Origin: Gammaproteobacteria bacterium
GTDB lineage: Bacteria; Pseudomonadota; Gammaproteobacteria; Pseudomonadales; Azotimanducaceae
NCBI GenBank assembly: GCA_002731575.1
Contig: PCCE01000015.1
Span: forward strand, 1-44,761
Length of the DNA: 44,761 bases
Reading direction: 5' to 3'
Position 1 is the first letter of the stretch. Each line of letters begins with the position of its first letter. Below are positions 26,530 to 35,173 of the stretch, in pieces. The notes under the pieces were generated by a model. That model did not search any database. It was not told where the DNA came from and saw only the letters and a list, made by a program, of their open reading frames with translations. The position numbers and the translations under genes are program-made.

Positions 26530-26758
26530 TGTTGATCGCTAAAATCAGGCGATAGCTAACGCATTTATTTTGTTAGCTTTTTTCTCAAAGTGCTCGGATA
26601 TTAGTACACAGTAGAGTGATGGGGTTCAAAGTATTGTGAAGAAATGAACCAAAATGGGTCACGTAGAGATCAAAGTAGGTAGGCGGCAGGTCAGAGCGAT
26701 GCTTGGTGGCGGGCTGACTGGACCCCAGTGGGCCCAGTCATTTGGTCGAAAACGCGGC
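26530..26758. other. Non-coding stretch between the pump promoter and GST
   Basis: No gene is visible. A hairpin AGCTAAC (26554-26560) / GTTAGCT (26572-26578) with six T residues follows the + strand orientation of a rho-independent terminator, yet no + strand gene lies upstream of it, so its use is unclear. The rest shows no repeats or motifs I can support. Confidence 0.45.
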
Positions 26759-27373
26759 TTAAGCTTGGGCGCTAGGACGCGCGGCCATACGGTCAAACCA
26801 AGCTTGTACATTGGTGTTGGTTGAATCCAGTGGTTGGCCTACCCCAGCGAAAAAGACCACCATGGCGTACAGTAAAATATCCGCCATGGTCAACGAGGCA
26901 CCGGCAATGAATTCCCGACCATCGCTCATTTGCGCATCGAGCCAGGTGAGTTTGTCAGCAGCAATACGCTTCAACCCGTCCGCGGCTTCAGGCAGCGTAA
27001 TCATGCGACTTTCGAAGATTTTAATGCCTTCCGCGTAGCGGAAGCCGTTGGCCATTGGCTCGCAAATACCCAGATCAACCCGGCGCGTCCACATATGCGC
27101 AACGGCTCGTTCCTGAGCCGTGTTACCGATCAGAGTCTTGCCCGGTGTGATGTCATCAAGGTACTCACAGATGGCAGTAATTTCGGCGATCACGGTACCA
27201 TCGTCCAACTCCAGTGCAGGAGACTGGCCCGAGGGATTACGAGCCAAGAAGGCCGCCTGCCGATTTTCGCCAGCCATCAAGTCGACTTCTTCCATATCGA
27301 GTTCAAGACCTAGCTCGGCGGCATACATGCGCACCATGTGTGGGTTAGGACCCATTGAGTTGAATAGTTTCAT
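26759..27373 (-). CDS. Glutathione S-transferase
   Basis: A 204-residue GST with an N-terminal thioredoxin-like domain (MKLFNSMGPNPHMVRMYAAELGLELDMEEVDLMAGENRQAAFLARNP) containing the glutathione-binding GQSPALELDDGTVIAEITAICEYLDD, and an all-helical C-terminal domain with the N-capping motif LTMADILLYA. It conjugates glutathione to electrophiles or acts in a related detoxification step. ATG 27373 is chosen because GGGAGAG precedes it at good spacing. It follows glyoxalase I by 31 nt on the same strand, so the two form a glutathione-dependent detoxification pair, possibly transcribed from upstream with the small SOS gene. Confidence 0.94.
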   Translation of the reverse strand: MKLFNSMGPNPHMVRMYAAELGLELDMEEVDLMAGENRQAAFLARNPSGQSPALELDDGTVIAEITAICEYLDDITPGKTLIGNTAQERAVAHMWTRRVDLGICEPMANGFRYAEGIKIFESRMITLPEAADGLKRIAADKLTWLDAQMSDGREFIAGASLTMADILLYAMVVFFAGVGQPLDSTNTNVQAWFDRMAARPSAQA

Positions 27374-27404
27374 TTTTACTCTCCCGGTTGTTGCAGCGGT
27401 GGCC

Positions 27405-27824
27405 TTACCACTCGCCGATATTTTCCATGTCTTGCCAAGGTGCCACTGGCGCCTGAGCCTCGCCCTGCTGCAGCAGTTCAATAGAGATGCCGTCAGGTGA
27501 GCGCACAAAGGCCATTCTGCCATCTCTTGGCGGTCTATTAACCACTACCCCATGGTCGACCAGTCGCTGACAGGTCGCGTAGATATCCTCCACCTCGTAG
27601 GCCAGGTGACCAAAGTTCCGCCCGCCGTCGTAGGGTTCAGGATCCCAGTTGTGGGTAAGCTCCACTTGAGCGTTCTCGTCGCCCGGTGCAGCAAGAAATA
27701 CCAAGGTAAACCGGCCTTGCTCACTGTCAAAGCGCTTTAGCTCAGTGAGGCCAAGCGCGTCACAATAAAAGGACATGGATGCATTGATGTCGGTAACCCG
27801 AACCATGGTGTGTAGGTACTTCAT
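27405..27824 (-). CDS. gloA: Lactoylglutathione lyase (glyoxalase I)
   Basis: A 139-residue vicinal-oxygen-chelate protein matching glyoxalase I, which isomerises the methylglyoxal-glutathione hemithioacetal to S-lactoylglutathione. The metal ligands expected from E. coli GlxI are present: His5 (LHTMVRV), Glu55 (AQVELTHNW), His73 (FGHLAYEV) and Glu116 (DGISIELLQ). The short length without the Zn-type insertions favours the Ni/Co-activated class. It lies between the LexA-controlled small gene and GST on the same strand. The C-terminal extension (QGEAQAPVAPWQDMENIGEW) is a little longer than usual. Confidence 0.93.
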   Translation of the reverse strand: MKYLHTMVRVTDINASMSFYCDALGLTELKRFDSEQGRFTLVFLAAPGDENAQVELTHNWDPEPYDGGRNFGHLAYEVEDIYATCQRLVDHGVVVNRPPRDGRMAFVRSPDGISIELLQQGEAQAPVAPWQDMENIGEW

Positions 27825-27906
27825 AGTGATCTTTCAGTGCTCTTATTCGGTGGTATGAGAAGCTAGTTTGGCCGTCTGGGGCGCGAAACTAGCGAACGCA
27901 GGCACT

Positions 27907-28107
27907 CTATAATGTATCGGGTCGGATTTCGATAGACGCCCAAATTTGCAGGTTGGAATCTTTGTGGTAGGGCAGGCCTTTGGCACGCAATACGGCTTCC
28001 AACTCAGACAGGTCAACACTAAAGTACTTGCACAGCTCTGTGCTCTGCATAATGTGCCGACGCTTGGTGCGGGTCCGCCTTTTTACTCGTCGGCTGAGTC
28101 GCTGCAT
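27907..28107 (-). CDS. Small SOS-controlled protein, possibly HTH DNA-binding
   Basis: A 66-codon frame from ATG 28107, or 47 codons from ATG 28050 (MQSTELCKYFSVDLSELEAV). The longer form has an Arg/Lys-rich head (RRVKRRTRTKRRH). The remainder (LSELEAVLRAKGLPYHKDSNLQIWASIEI) has the helix-turn-helix-then-strand layout of small excisionase or DUF4224-like DNA-binding proteins. That is a resemblance only and no family is firmly recognised. A perfect LexA box lies 12 nt upstream of ATG 28107, so DNA damage should induce the gene. Neither start has a clear ribosome binding site; the closeness of the box to 28107 may favour 28050. Glyoxalase I and GST follow on the same strand (82-nt gap). It could be a phage remnant or a new SOS effector. 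Confidence 0.6.
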   Translation of the reverse strand: MQRLSRRVKRRTRTKRRHIMQSTELCKYFSVDLSELEAVLRAKGLPYHKDSNLQIWASIEIRPDTL

Positions 28108-28119
28108 GAATTCAAAAAA

Positions 28120-28135
28120 CTGTATATATATACAG
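28120..28135. promoter_or_regulatory. Perfect LexA-binding SOS box
   Basis: CTGTATATATATACAG is a 16-bp perfect palindrome identical to the core of the E. coli LexA consensus (CTG-TATATATATA-CAG). It sits directly upstream of the small reverse-strand gene, and the TATATA within it can act as the -10 element. The other side meets the 3' end of the halohydrin dehalogenase gene, so only the small gene and possibly the genes after it are candidates for control. Confidence 0.88.
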
Positions 28136-28190
28136 CATCATGCGCAAACACATATCTAATGTCCACCAGCACTAGGCGTTCGATCTAAAG

Positions 28191-28871
28191 CTACTGAGTC
28201 CATCCGCCACTAAAGGGAATGGACTGACCAACAAAAAAATTACTCTCTTGGGAGGCTAAGAACAGCGCAAACAATGCATCTTCTCGGGCCGTGGCAAGTC
28301 TGCCAAGCGGCACTTGGCGCGCAAGAGATTTTTGGAAAGATTCCTTAGCTCGCAGTTCCGGTGGGTAGTACACGGGGTTTTCTACGTAATTTTGGGCGAT
28401 TAGGTTGGCCTGAATATTGTGTTTGGCGACCTCTACACCGAGTGAGCGAATGTAACCCGCTTGGGCCGCCCGAGCCGCACTGTAAGCAGTGACCGTCGGC
28501 ATGCCTTTCAGCGCGGTGGCACTGCCATAGACGACGATTTTGCCAGCTTGGCGAGCGACCATTTGCGGCAGCACGGCCTGACACAGTTGATGCAGCGGAT
28601 GCACCATCATGTCGAAAGTACAGTGCCAGTCCTCGGCTGCCAACTCGGTGGCTGGAATACCGGTGAAGTTCGGTGATGCCAAGTTAGCAATTAGGACATC
28701 GACGGTGTCGCTGTTGGCTATTAGCTCAGCACAGCGGCCCGGCTGGGTAAGGTCTGAGGTATCGGCGATGACATGGGCGCCTTCTTCCTGAAACAGTTCA
28801 ATGGTTGCAGGCCCCATATAGTCTTCCGCTTGGGTGACCAATACGCGCTGGCCAGATAGTCGTCCGCTCAT
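28191..28871 (-). CDS. Halohydrin dehalogenase (SDR-fold, haloalcohol/epoxide interconversion)
   Basis: The protein (226 aa) has an SDR fold but lacks the glycine-rich NAD(P) motif and the YxxxK active site. It carries both halohydrin dehalogenase signatures: T-X4-F/Y-X-G (T13...Y18-M-G20, in VTQAEDYMG) for the halide pocket, and S-X12-Y-X3-R (Ser117, Tyr130, Arg134, in YGSATALKG...AYSAAR), the exact spacing of the HheC triad S132-Y145-R149. A segment NYVENPVYYPPEL corresponds to the HheC NYLHSEDSPYFYP region. Such enzymes turn vicinal haloalcohols into epoxides and can open epoxides with azide, cyanide or nitrite. ATG 28871 follows AAGGAGTG. It is slightly shorter than HheC (254 aa). A degenerate SDR of other function is the alternative. 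Confidence 0.85.
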   Translation of the reverse strand: MSGRLSGQRVLVTQAEDYMGPATIELFQEEGAHVIADTSDLTQPGRCAELIANSDTVDVLIANLASPNFTGIPATELAAEDWHCTFDMMVHPLHQLCQAVLPQMVARQAGKIVVYGSATALKGMPTVTAYSAARAAQAGYIRSLGVEVAKHNIQANLIAQNYVENPVYYPPELRAKESFQKSLARQVPLGRLATAREDALFALFLASQESNFFVGQSIPFSGGWTQ

Positions 28872-29022
28872 GGACACTCCTTGTACAATTCTTCTGCGCT
28901 GCAAGGTAGCACGGAAGTCGCCATGTTCAGGATTGAAAAATGCTCATGGGTGCTATTCCACGCAAAATGGACTTCGCTGGCGATATACTGCTAGTCGTTT
29001 AATGCATCACACAGGATGAAAC

Positions 29023-31218
29023 ATGTCACAAAGCAGAGTGAAGCGCGGCGCGTTGCAGATAGCCGCTGAACTGGACGAATTTGTAGCGCAACAGGTGGCG
29101 CCGGGTACCGGTGTGGACGTTGATGCGTTTTGGGCGGGTTTTGAGGCCTGTGTGAACGAGTTGGGGCCAGTGAACCGAGAGCTGTTAGCGGTGCGCGCAA
29201 GCCTGCAAAAGCAGGTCGATGAGTGGCATCTGGCGCGCAAGGGTCAGCAGTTCGATGAAGCCGAGTACAAGGCCTTTTTGCAGTCCATTGGCTACCTGCT
29301 GCCAGAGCCAGCAGATTTCGCCATTGAGGTAGACAACGTCGATAGCGAAATTGCCGCGCTGGCTGGGCCGCAGCTTGTGGTGCCGGTGATGAATGCGCGC
29401 TATGCCCTGAATGCCGCCAACGCGCGCTGGGGCAGTTTGTACGATGCGTTTTACGGTACCGACATCATCCCGGAAGAGCCGGGCCGAGAAAAAGGCAGCA
29501 GCTACAATCCCGCTCGGGGCGAACTGGTCGTGGCTCGAGTTGCGGCAGTCCTTGATGAAGTGGTGCCGCTGGCTCAGGGCAGTCATAGCGATGTCGTTAG
29601 CTATGGTATCGGGATGGACGCTAGCGGCGTTGGCCACCTGCGCTGTATTTTGTCCGATGGCGGCAATACGGCGCTGCGCGACGAGTCGCAGTTTGTTGGT
29701 TTCGTAGGCGAGGCCGACCCTTCCAGTATTTTGCTGCAGCACAACGGGCTGCATTTGGACATTTTGATAGACCGCGAAGACCCAGTTGGCGCGGTCAACC
29801 CGGCAGGCGTCAAAGACGTTGTCGCCGAGTCTGCGCTGACCACTATTCAAGATTGCGAAGATTCGGTCGCCGCGGTTGACGCCGAAGACAAGTGCGTCGT
29901 CTACGGCAATTGGCTGGGCCTGATGAAAGGCAACTTAGAAGAGGTAATGGAGAAGGGCGGCCGTCGGGTGGTTCGACGCCTGAATGCCGATCGGCACTAT
30001 AGCGCCGCGGCTGGCGGCGATTTGGCACTGCATGGGCGCAGCCTGATGTTGGTGCGCAACGTCGGCCATTTGATGACTACGGATGCGGTGCTTGATGGGC
30101 AAGGTAACGAAGTGCCTGAGGGTTTCCTCGATGGCTTTGTGACTGGCTTGGCCGCCAAACACGATGTGATGAAAAAGGCCGGCGAGTTACGCAACTCTCG
30201 CACCGGTAGCGTGTACATCGTGAAGCCGAAAATGCACGGGCCCGACGAGGTGTCGCTGGCGGTAGATTTGCTCTCGCGGGTTGAGCAAACCATTGGTGTA
30301 GCCCCGAACACTCTGAAGATGGGCATTATGGATGAGGAGCGCCGCACCAGTGTCAACCTTAAGGCCTGCGTCGAGCGCGCCAAGGAACGCATCGTCTTTA
30401 TTAACACCGGCTTCTTAGACCGCACCGGTGATGAAATTCATACCAGTATGGAAGCAGGCCCGGTGCTGGAGAAAGACGTGATAAAGGCCCAGACCTGGAT
30501 CACTGCTTACGAGGACAATAATGTCGACGTAGGACTGCGAGCCGGGTTTCAGGGTAAGGCGCAAATCGGTAAGGGCATGTGGGCGAAGCCAGATGAGATG
30601 GCAGAAATGCTGGAGGTGAAGTCGAACCACCCGCGCGCCGGAGCGAGCACCGCATGGGTGCCGTCGCCAACCGCAGCGTCGCTGCACGCCCTACACTACC
30701 ACCAAGTGAGTGTGGCATCGGTGCAGGAAGAGCTACGCGGGCGCACGCCAGCGAGCGTAGACGACATTCTAAAAATCCCGCTATTGGCGGGCAAAAACCT
30801 GTCCGCAGAAGAGGTGCAGGCGGAACTGGATAATAATGTGCAGGGTATTCTGGGCTATGTCGTGCGCTGGATTGACCAGGGTGTTGGCTGCTCGAAAGTG
30901 CCAGATATCAACGACGTTGGCTTGATGGAAGACCGCGCAACGCTGCGTATCTCAAGCCAGCATATCGCCAACTGGCTACACCATGGCATCTGCAGCGATG
31001 AGCAGGTGCAGGCGACATTGCAGCGTATGGCAGCGGTAGTGGACCAGCAAAATGCTGGTGACGCGGAGTATCGCAACATGGCACCAAACTTTGCCGATAG
31101 CGTGGCTTTTCAGGCCGCCTGCGATTTGATCTTCGCTGGCACCGATCAGCCCAGTGGCTATACCGAACCAGTACTGCATGCGCGTCGACGCGAAGCCAAG
31201 GCCAAGTTCGGCGGCTAG
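29023..31218 (+). CDS. glcB: Malate synthase G
   Basis: A 731-residue malate synthase of the G type, which condenses glyoxylate and acetyl-CoA to malate. The length is as expected (about 720-730). Recognisable stretches include [21 protein letters not shown], the catalytic-core [42 protein letters not shown] (with the conserved Glu-Glu-Arg-Arg), [22 protein letters not shown] (metal-binding Asp/Glu) and the C-terminal plug [11 protein letters not shown]...[13 protein letters not shown]. No isocitrate lyase gene is in the window; glyoxylate could come from glycolate, purines or a CitE-like lyase. It is divergent from the halohydrin dehalogenase gene. Confidence 0.97.
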   Translation: MSQSRVKRGALQIAAELDEFVAQQVAPGTGVDVDAFWAGFEACVNELGPVNRELLAVRASLQKQVDEWHLARKGQQFDEAEYKAFLQSIGYLLPEPADFAIEVDNVDSEIAALAGPQLVVPVMNARYALNAANARWGSLYDAFYGTDIIPEEPGREKGSSYNPARGELVVARVAAVLDEVVPLAQGSHSDVVSYGIGMDASGVGHLRCILSDGGNTALRDESQFVGFVGEADPSSILLQHNGLHLDILIDREDPVGAVNPAGVKDVVAESALTTIQDCEDSVAAVDAEDKCVVYGNWLGLMKGNLEEVMEKGGRRVVRRLNADRHYSAAAGGDLALHGRSLMLVRNVGHLMTTDAVLDGQGNEVPEGFLDGFVTGLAAKHDVMKKAGELRNSRTGSVYIVKPKMHGPDEVSLAVDLLSRVEQTIGVAPNTLKMGIMDEERRTSVNLKACVERAKERIVFINTGFLDRTGDEIHTSMEAGPVLEKDVIKAQTWITAYEDNNVDVGLRAGFQGKAQIGKGMWAKPDEMAEMLEVKSNHPRAGASTAWVPSPTAASLHALHYHQVSVASVQEELRGRTPASVDDILKIPLLAGKNLSAEEVQAELDNNVQGILGYVVRWIDQGVGCSKVPDINDVGLMEDRATLRISSQHIANWLHHGICSDEQVQATLQRMAAVVDQQNAGDAEYRNMAPNFADSVAFQAACDLIFAGTDQPSGYTEPVLHARRREAKAKFGG

Positions 31219-31287
31219 GCGCGGTATCTACAGGCTCGTTTTGGCGACAAGGTGCCAAAATGCCTAGATCTAAATCAGGAGGAGTGT

Positions 31288-32088
31288 ATGTCCAGTCTGG
31301 AAGGAAAGAGTGCTCTGGTTACCGGTGCCGGTCGCGGTATCGGTGAGGCCACTGCCCGCAAGCTGGCGGCCTGCGGCGCGCGGGTATTGGTTAATGACTT
31401 AGACGCCGACGTTGCCGAGGCCGTTGCGGCCTCGATTCCCGGAGCGGTGGCTTTTCCCGCCGACCTGACGGATCCGGCGGCAGCCGACGCGGTGGTAGGT
31501 GCTGCGCTTGAAGCCTTTGGCGGCTTAGACATCGTAGTCAACAACGCGGGCTATATCTGGCATAGCGCCATTCACAACATGAGCGACGAACAGTGGGATG
31601 CCATGCTCGACATCCACGCCAGTGCGCAATTTCGTATTCTGCGTGCCTACGGCCGCTGGCTACGGCAAAATGCCAGCGCGGATTCGCCAACGCGCAAGGT
31701 GGTAAACATTTCCTCCACCATGGGCGTACATGGCGGCGCGACTCAGCTTGCCTATTCGGCTGGTAAGGCCGCCGTTGTGGGAATCACCAAAACCTTGGCC
31801 AAGGAGTGGGGGCGCTTCAACGTCACCGTCAATGCGGTGGCCTTTGGTGCCATTGAGACACGACTCACCAGTCCCTATGAACGCGAGCCGAATATCTCGG
31901 TGGTTAAGGGCCAACCGCGCAAGGTGGGTTTGAGCCTAGAGCAAATCGAAGCCGCCAAACAGGCCTCGCCGCTGGGTCGAATGGGCACGCCGGAAGATGC
32001 GGCGAATTCGATCTACCTAATGTGCGCGCCTGAATCCGACTGGATTACTGGCGAGGTCATTCTCGCCAGCGGTGGTGTTCGCTCCTAA
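31288..32088 (+). CDS. Short-chain dehydrogenase/reductase
   Basis: A classical SDR (266 aa) with TGAGRGIG (12-19), an aspartate after beta-2 (VNDLDA) that favours NAD(H), NNAG (85-88), catalytic Ser142 and YSAGK (Tyr156, Lys160), and a C-terminal WITGEVILASGGVRS. It resembles 3-oxoacyl-ACP reductase/3-hydroxyacyl-CoA dehydrogenase-like SDRs. ATG 31288 is clear from the strong AGGAGGAG site; in-frame codons before it are not part of the protein. It follows malate synthase G by 69 nt on the same strand and converges with the symporter gene. Confidence 0.93.
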   Translation: MSSLEGKSALVTGAGRGIGEATARKLAACGARVLVNDLDADVAEAVAASIPGAVAFPADLTDPAAADAVVGAALEAFGGLDIVVNNAGYIWHSAIHNMSDEQWDAMLDIHASAQFRILRAYGRWLRQNASADSPTRKVVNISSTMGVHGGATQLAYSAGKAAVVGITKTLAKEWGRFNVTVNAVAFGAIETRLTSPYEREPNISVVKGQPRKVGLSLEQIEAAKQASPLGRMGTPEDAANSIYLMCAPESDWITGEVILASGGVRS

Positions 32089-32101
32089 CCCAAATACGTG
32101 A

Positions 32102-33874
32102 TCAGTGGTCTTGAGCCTTGCTAACCCCGCTAGGAATGCGGATGTTGTCCACTAAGGCCATTACCTGTGGCGGTGCCGGTGCGGTTAACCGCGACACGAC
32201 GAAGGCCAAGGCAAAGTTGATTACCGCGCCAACCGTGCCAATGCCTTCCGGAGAAACACCGAACAGCCAATAGTCGGCGTTATTGGTTTCTGGGGCGACA
32301 AACTTAAAGTAGGCGATGTAGCTGATGCTGAAGATCAGGCCAGCCAGCATGCCGACAATGGCACCCTCCCGGTTCATGCGCTTATCGAAGATACCCAGCA
32401 AAATCGCAGGGAACAGCGACGCAGCAGCCAGACCAAAGGCGAAGGCCACCACCTGAGCCACAAAGCCGGGTGGGTCGATACCGAGATAACCGGCAATACC
32501 GATGGCAGTGACCGCCGCAAGCCGGGCATAGAACAACTCTTGTTTATCCGTCAGCCCCTTGGCGAAGGTTTTCTTCATCAAGTCATGGGACACCGACGTG
32601 GAAATAACCAGTAACAGACCAGCCGCAGTAGACAGCGCTGCAGCCAAGCTGCCCGCCGCAACCAGAGCAATTACCCAGTCGGGCAAGGCGGCGATCTCCG
32701 GGTTGGCCAGCACCATAATGTCGCGGTCTACATAGACCTCGTTATCACTAGCCGTTGGAGCATTGGTGACATCCCGTGAGCCGTCTGCTCGGCGCTCTGG
32801 GCCAAAGGTGGGCTTGCCCTCAAAAGGCGCCCCCGGATGGTACTGAATACGGCCATCTTGGTTCTTGTCTTCCCAGCCGATTAGGCCAATGTTTTCCCAA
32901 CTCTTAAACCAACTCGCCACATCCGTGTACTGAGTGTTGTGCACAGTATCGACAAAGTTGAGCCGGGCGAATGCGCCCACCGCTGGGGCCGTGGTGTAAA
33001 GCAAGGCAATAAAGATCAGCGCATAGCCAGCCGACTTGCGCGCATCAGAAACCTTGGGGACCGTGAAAAAGCGCACGATCACATGCGGCAGGCCAGCGGT
33101 GCCAATCATTAACGCCATGGTGATAGCGAACACATCGATGGTGCTTTTTGCGCCGTCGGTATAGGCGGCGAAGCCAAGCTCCGTGAGGGTCTGATCCAGT
33201 TTGTCCAACACAGACAGCCCGGAACCATCAGCCACTTCCGCACCCAAACCCAATTGGGGAACCGGTATGCCGGTAATCAACATGGAAATAAAAATCGCTG
33301 GCACTAAGTAGGCAAAAATCAGGACGCAGTATTGGGCCACTTGGGTATAGGTAATGCCCTTCATGCCGCCGAGTACGGCGTACATAAATACAATGCCCAT
33401 ACCAACGATCACGCCCCAAAAAATCGGGATGTTAAGAAACTGGGAAAAGACGATGCCGACACCACGCATCTGCCCAGCCACATAGGTAAAAGAAATCAGG
33501 ATCAAACAAATCACCGCCACCACGCGGGCAGTGGTCGAGTAGTAGCGGGTGCCGATAAAGTCCGGCACGGTAAATTGGCCAAATTTGCGCAGGTAGGGCG
33601 CTAGCAGCAGGGCTAAAATCACATAGCCACCGGTCCAGCCCATAAGATAGACCGCACCGTCATAGCCCATAAAGGCAATAATGCCCGCCATAGAAATAAA
33701 CGAGGCAGCACTCATCCAGTCTGCTGCGGTGGCCATGCCGTTAGCAATGGGGTGAACCCCACCGCCCGCCACATAAAATTCGTTAGTAGAACCGGCGCGG
33801 GACCAAATGGCGATGCCAATGTACAGGCTGAAAGAAAGCGCGACGAACAAATAAGTAAGGGACTGTGCATCCAT
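32102..33874 (-). CDS. Sodium/solute symporter (ActP-like, DUF4212-associated)
   Basis: A 590-residue SSS-family permease with 13 or so hydrophobic helices: N-terminal TM1 (SLTYLFVALSFSLYIGIAIWSR), the family segment EFYVAGGGVHPIANGMATAADWMSAASFISMAGIIAFMGYDG, GTRYYSTTARVVAVICLILISFTYVAGQMRGVGIVFSQ and the helix IALVAAGSLAAALSTAAGLLLVISTSVSHDL. An unusually long extracytoplasmic loop (about 330-405) contains an EF-hand-like DKNQDGRIQYHP. These transporters with a DUF4212 partner are thought to move acetate-like or other small carboxylates. ATG 33874 is used (GAGGGAG upstream); ATG 33883 would overlap the stop of the upstream DUF4212 gene. Confidence 0.93.
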   Translation of the reverse strand: MDAQSLTYLFVALSFSLYIGIAIWSRAGSTNEFYVAGGGVHPIANGMATAADWMSAASFISMAGIIAFMGYDGAVYLMGWTGGYVILALLLAPYLRKFGQFTVPDFIGTRYYSTTARVVAVICLILISFTYVAGQMRGVGIVFSQFLNIPIFWGVIVGMGIVFMYAVLGGMKGITYTQVAQYCVLIFAYLVPAIFISMLITGIPVPQLGLGAEVADGSGLSVLDKLDQTLTELGFAAYTDGAKSTIDVFAITMALMIGTAGLPHVIVRFFTVPKVSDARKSAGYALIFIALLYTTAPAVGAFARLNFVDTVHNTQYTDVASWFKSWENIGLIGWEDKNQDGRIQYHPGAPFEGKPTFGPERRADGSRDVTNAPTASDNEVYVDRDIMVLANPEIAALPDWVIALVAAGSLAAALSTAAGLLLVISTSVSHDLMKKTFAKGLTDKQELFYARLAAVTAIGIAGYLGIDPPGFVAQVVAFAFGLAAASLFPAILLGIFDKRMNREGAIVGMLAGLIFSISYIAYFKFVAPETNNADYWLFGVSPEGIGTVGAVINFALAFVVSRLTAPAPPQVMALVDNIRIPSGVSKAQDH

Positions 33875-33875
33875 A

Positions 33876-34181
33876 CTACGCATCTCCCTCGGCTGAAGGG
33901 TCTTCGTCCTCGTCGGAGACACCGAATTTGCGATCCAGTTTTTGCACTAAGTGGATGTAGGCGAAGATCAGCGCCACAAACACATAAATAGAGCCCTGTT
34001 GCGCCCACCAAAAGCCCAGCTTAAAACCAAAGAAAGAGAACTGATTGAGTTCATCAACCAGCAGAATGCCAAAGCCAAATGACACGATGAACCAGATGCT
34101 TAACAGCACTCCGAGCAATCGTAAGTTGGCGCGCCAGTAACCTGTATCGGCTTTGCTGCCGTTGTTTTTATCCACGAACAT
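33876..34181 (-). CDS. DUF4212 small subunit of the sodium/solute symporter
   Basis: A 101-residue protein with two membrane helices (LLGVLLSIWFIVSFGFGILLV and GSIYVFVALIFAYIHLVQ) and an acidic C-terminal tail (VSDEDEDPSAEGDA). The NLRLLGVLLSIWFIVSFG...FWWAQQGSIYVFV pattern is characteristic of DUF4212 proteins, which are always encoded just before an SSS-type permease. Its stop is 1 nt before the permease start, so translation is coupled. A TGAGGGGA site precedes the ATG. Confidence 0.94.
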   Translation of the reverse strand: MFVDKNNGSKADTGYWRANLRLLGVLLSIWFIVSFGFGILLVDELNQFSFFGFKLGFWWAQQGSIYVFVALIFAYIHLVQKLDRKFGVSDEDEDPSAEGDA

Positions 34182-34294
34182 TCCCCTCAGTGACTGCGCA
34201 GATACTGCACTAAGCCTTGCTGGGAATACAGCCGCGCTAGTATCGCTGAGTTCAAACTTGTAGCCTTTGCCCCTGTTAATGTTTGGTTATATAC

Positions 34295-35068
34295 ATGTCT
34301 TCTAACTTTGATCTGGATTTTCCCCAGGCCCCGGTGCAGCCCATACGGCCTGCAGCTACAGTAATCGTGGTGCGCGAGGCGGCCAGCAGCTATGAAATCT
34401 TCATGCTCAAGCGCACGAGCAAGGCCAGCTTTGCCTCAGGCATGTATGTTTTTCCCGGCGGGCGAGTAGACCCTGACGATCATCTGCACGCCTATGACCC
34501 TTATCGGTATGGGCCAACAGAAGGCCAGCAGCCTCAGGTGGCCGCCTTAGGCGATGAATGGCGGGGTTTCTGGATTGCCTGTATTCGCGAGACATTTGAG
34601 GAGGCCGGGCTCATGCTGGCCTATACCCCGGACGGCGAGTTGGTGTCCTTCGCTGATCCCAAAGTTCAGGAGCGTTTCGCCGGTTACCGTGAGCCGCTGC
34701 ACGACGGCACGCTGTCGCTGTTGGATATCTGTCACAAAGAAAATTTAAAGCTGGCGGTAGACCATATTCATTTTTACAACCGCTTTATTACCCCGCTTGG
34801 TCGCCCCCGTCGTTTCGATACCCGCTTTTTTATCGCCGCAGCGCCAGAGAGCCAGCGTGGTAGCCACGATGAGCAAGAAACAGTCGATAGTATTTGGATT
34901 ACCCCGCAACAAGCGCTGGCGCGACATGCCGCAAAAGAGTTTGATTTGATGAACGTGACGCGGATTCAACTGGAAGCCTTAGCGCAATCGGCGGATAAAG
35001 CCGCACTGCTGGACATGTCGGTGAACAAAACCCGTTTCGATACGCGCAGGCCCGTATTGCCGAAGTAG
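34295..35068 (+). CDS. NUDIX hydrolase (NUDT19-like, long-insert type)
   Basis: A 257-residue NUDIX protein: FMLKRTSKASFASGMYVFPGGRVDPDD gives the first half of the Nudix box, then an insertion of about 40 residues precedes IRETFEEAGLML, which carries the catalytic RE-x-x-EE-x-G. This split box is typical of the NUDT19/RP2-like subfamily, whose animal member cleaves CoA and acyl-CoA. ATG 34295 is used; the preceding in-frame TTG has no ribosome binding site either. The upstream gene is the divergent DUF4212 gene. It may be followed in the same transcript by the acetyltransferase gene at 35174. The substrate is not proven. Confidence 0.9.
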   Translation: MSSNFDLDFPQAPVQPIRPAATVIVVREAASSYEIFMLKRTSKASFASGMYVFPGGRVDPDDHLHAYDPYRYGPTEGQQPQVAALGDEWRGFWIACIRETFEEAGLMLAYTPDGELVSFADPKVQERFAGYREPLHDGTLSLLDICHKENLKLAVDHIHFYNRFITPLGRPRRFDTRFFIAAAPESQRGSHDEQETVDSIWITPQQALARHAAKEFDLMNVTRIQLEALAQSADKAALLDMSVNKTRFDTRRPVLPK

Positions 35069-35173
35069 CTATGGCGCAAACCGAGCTGCGTAAACAAAGC
35101 CGCGCATACAGCGTCGCGCAAAAAAGCGGCAATAAAAGCAACAAAAAAGCAGCAATAGTGGAGTTGCGAAAAC

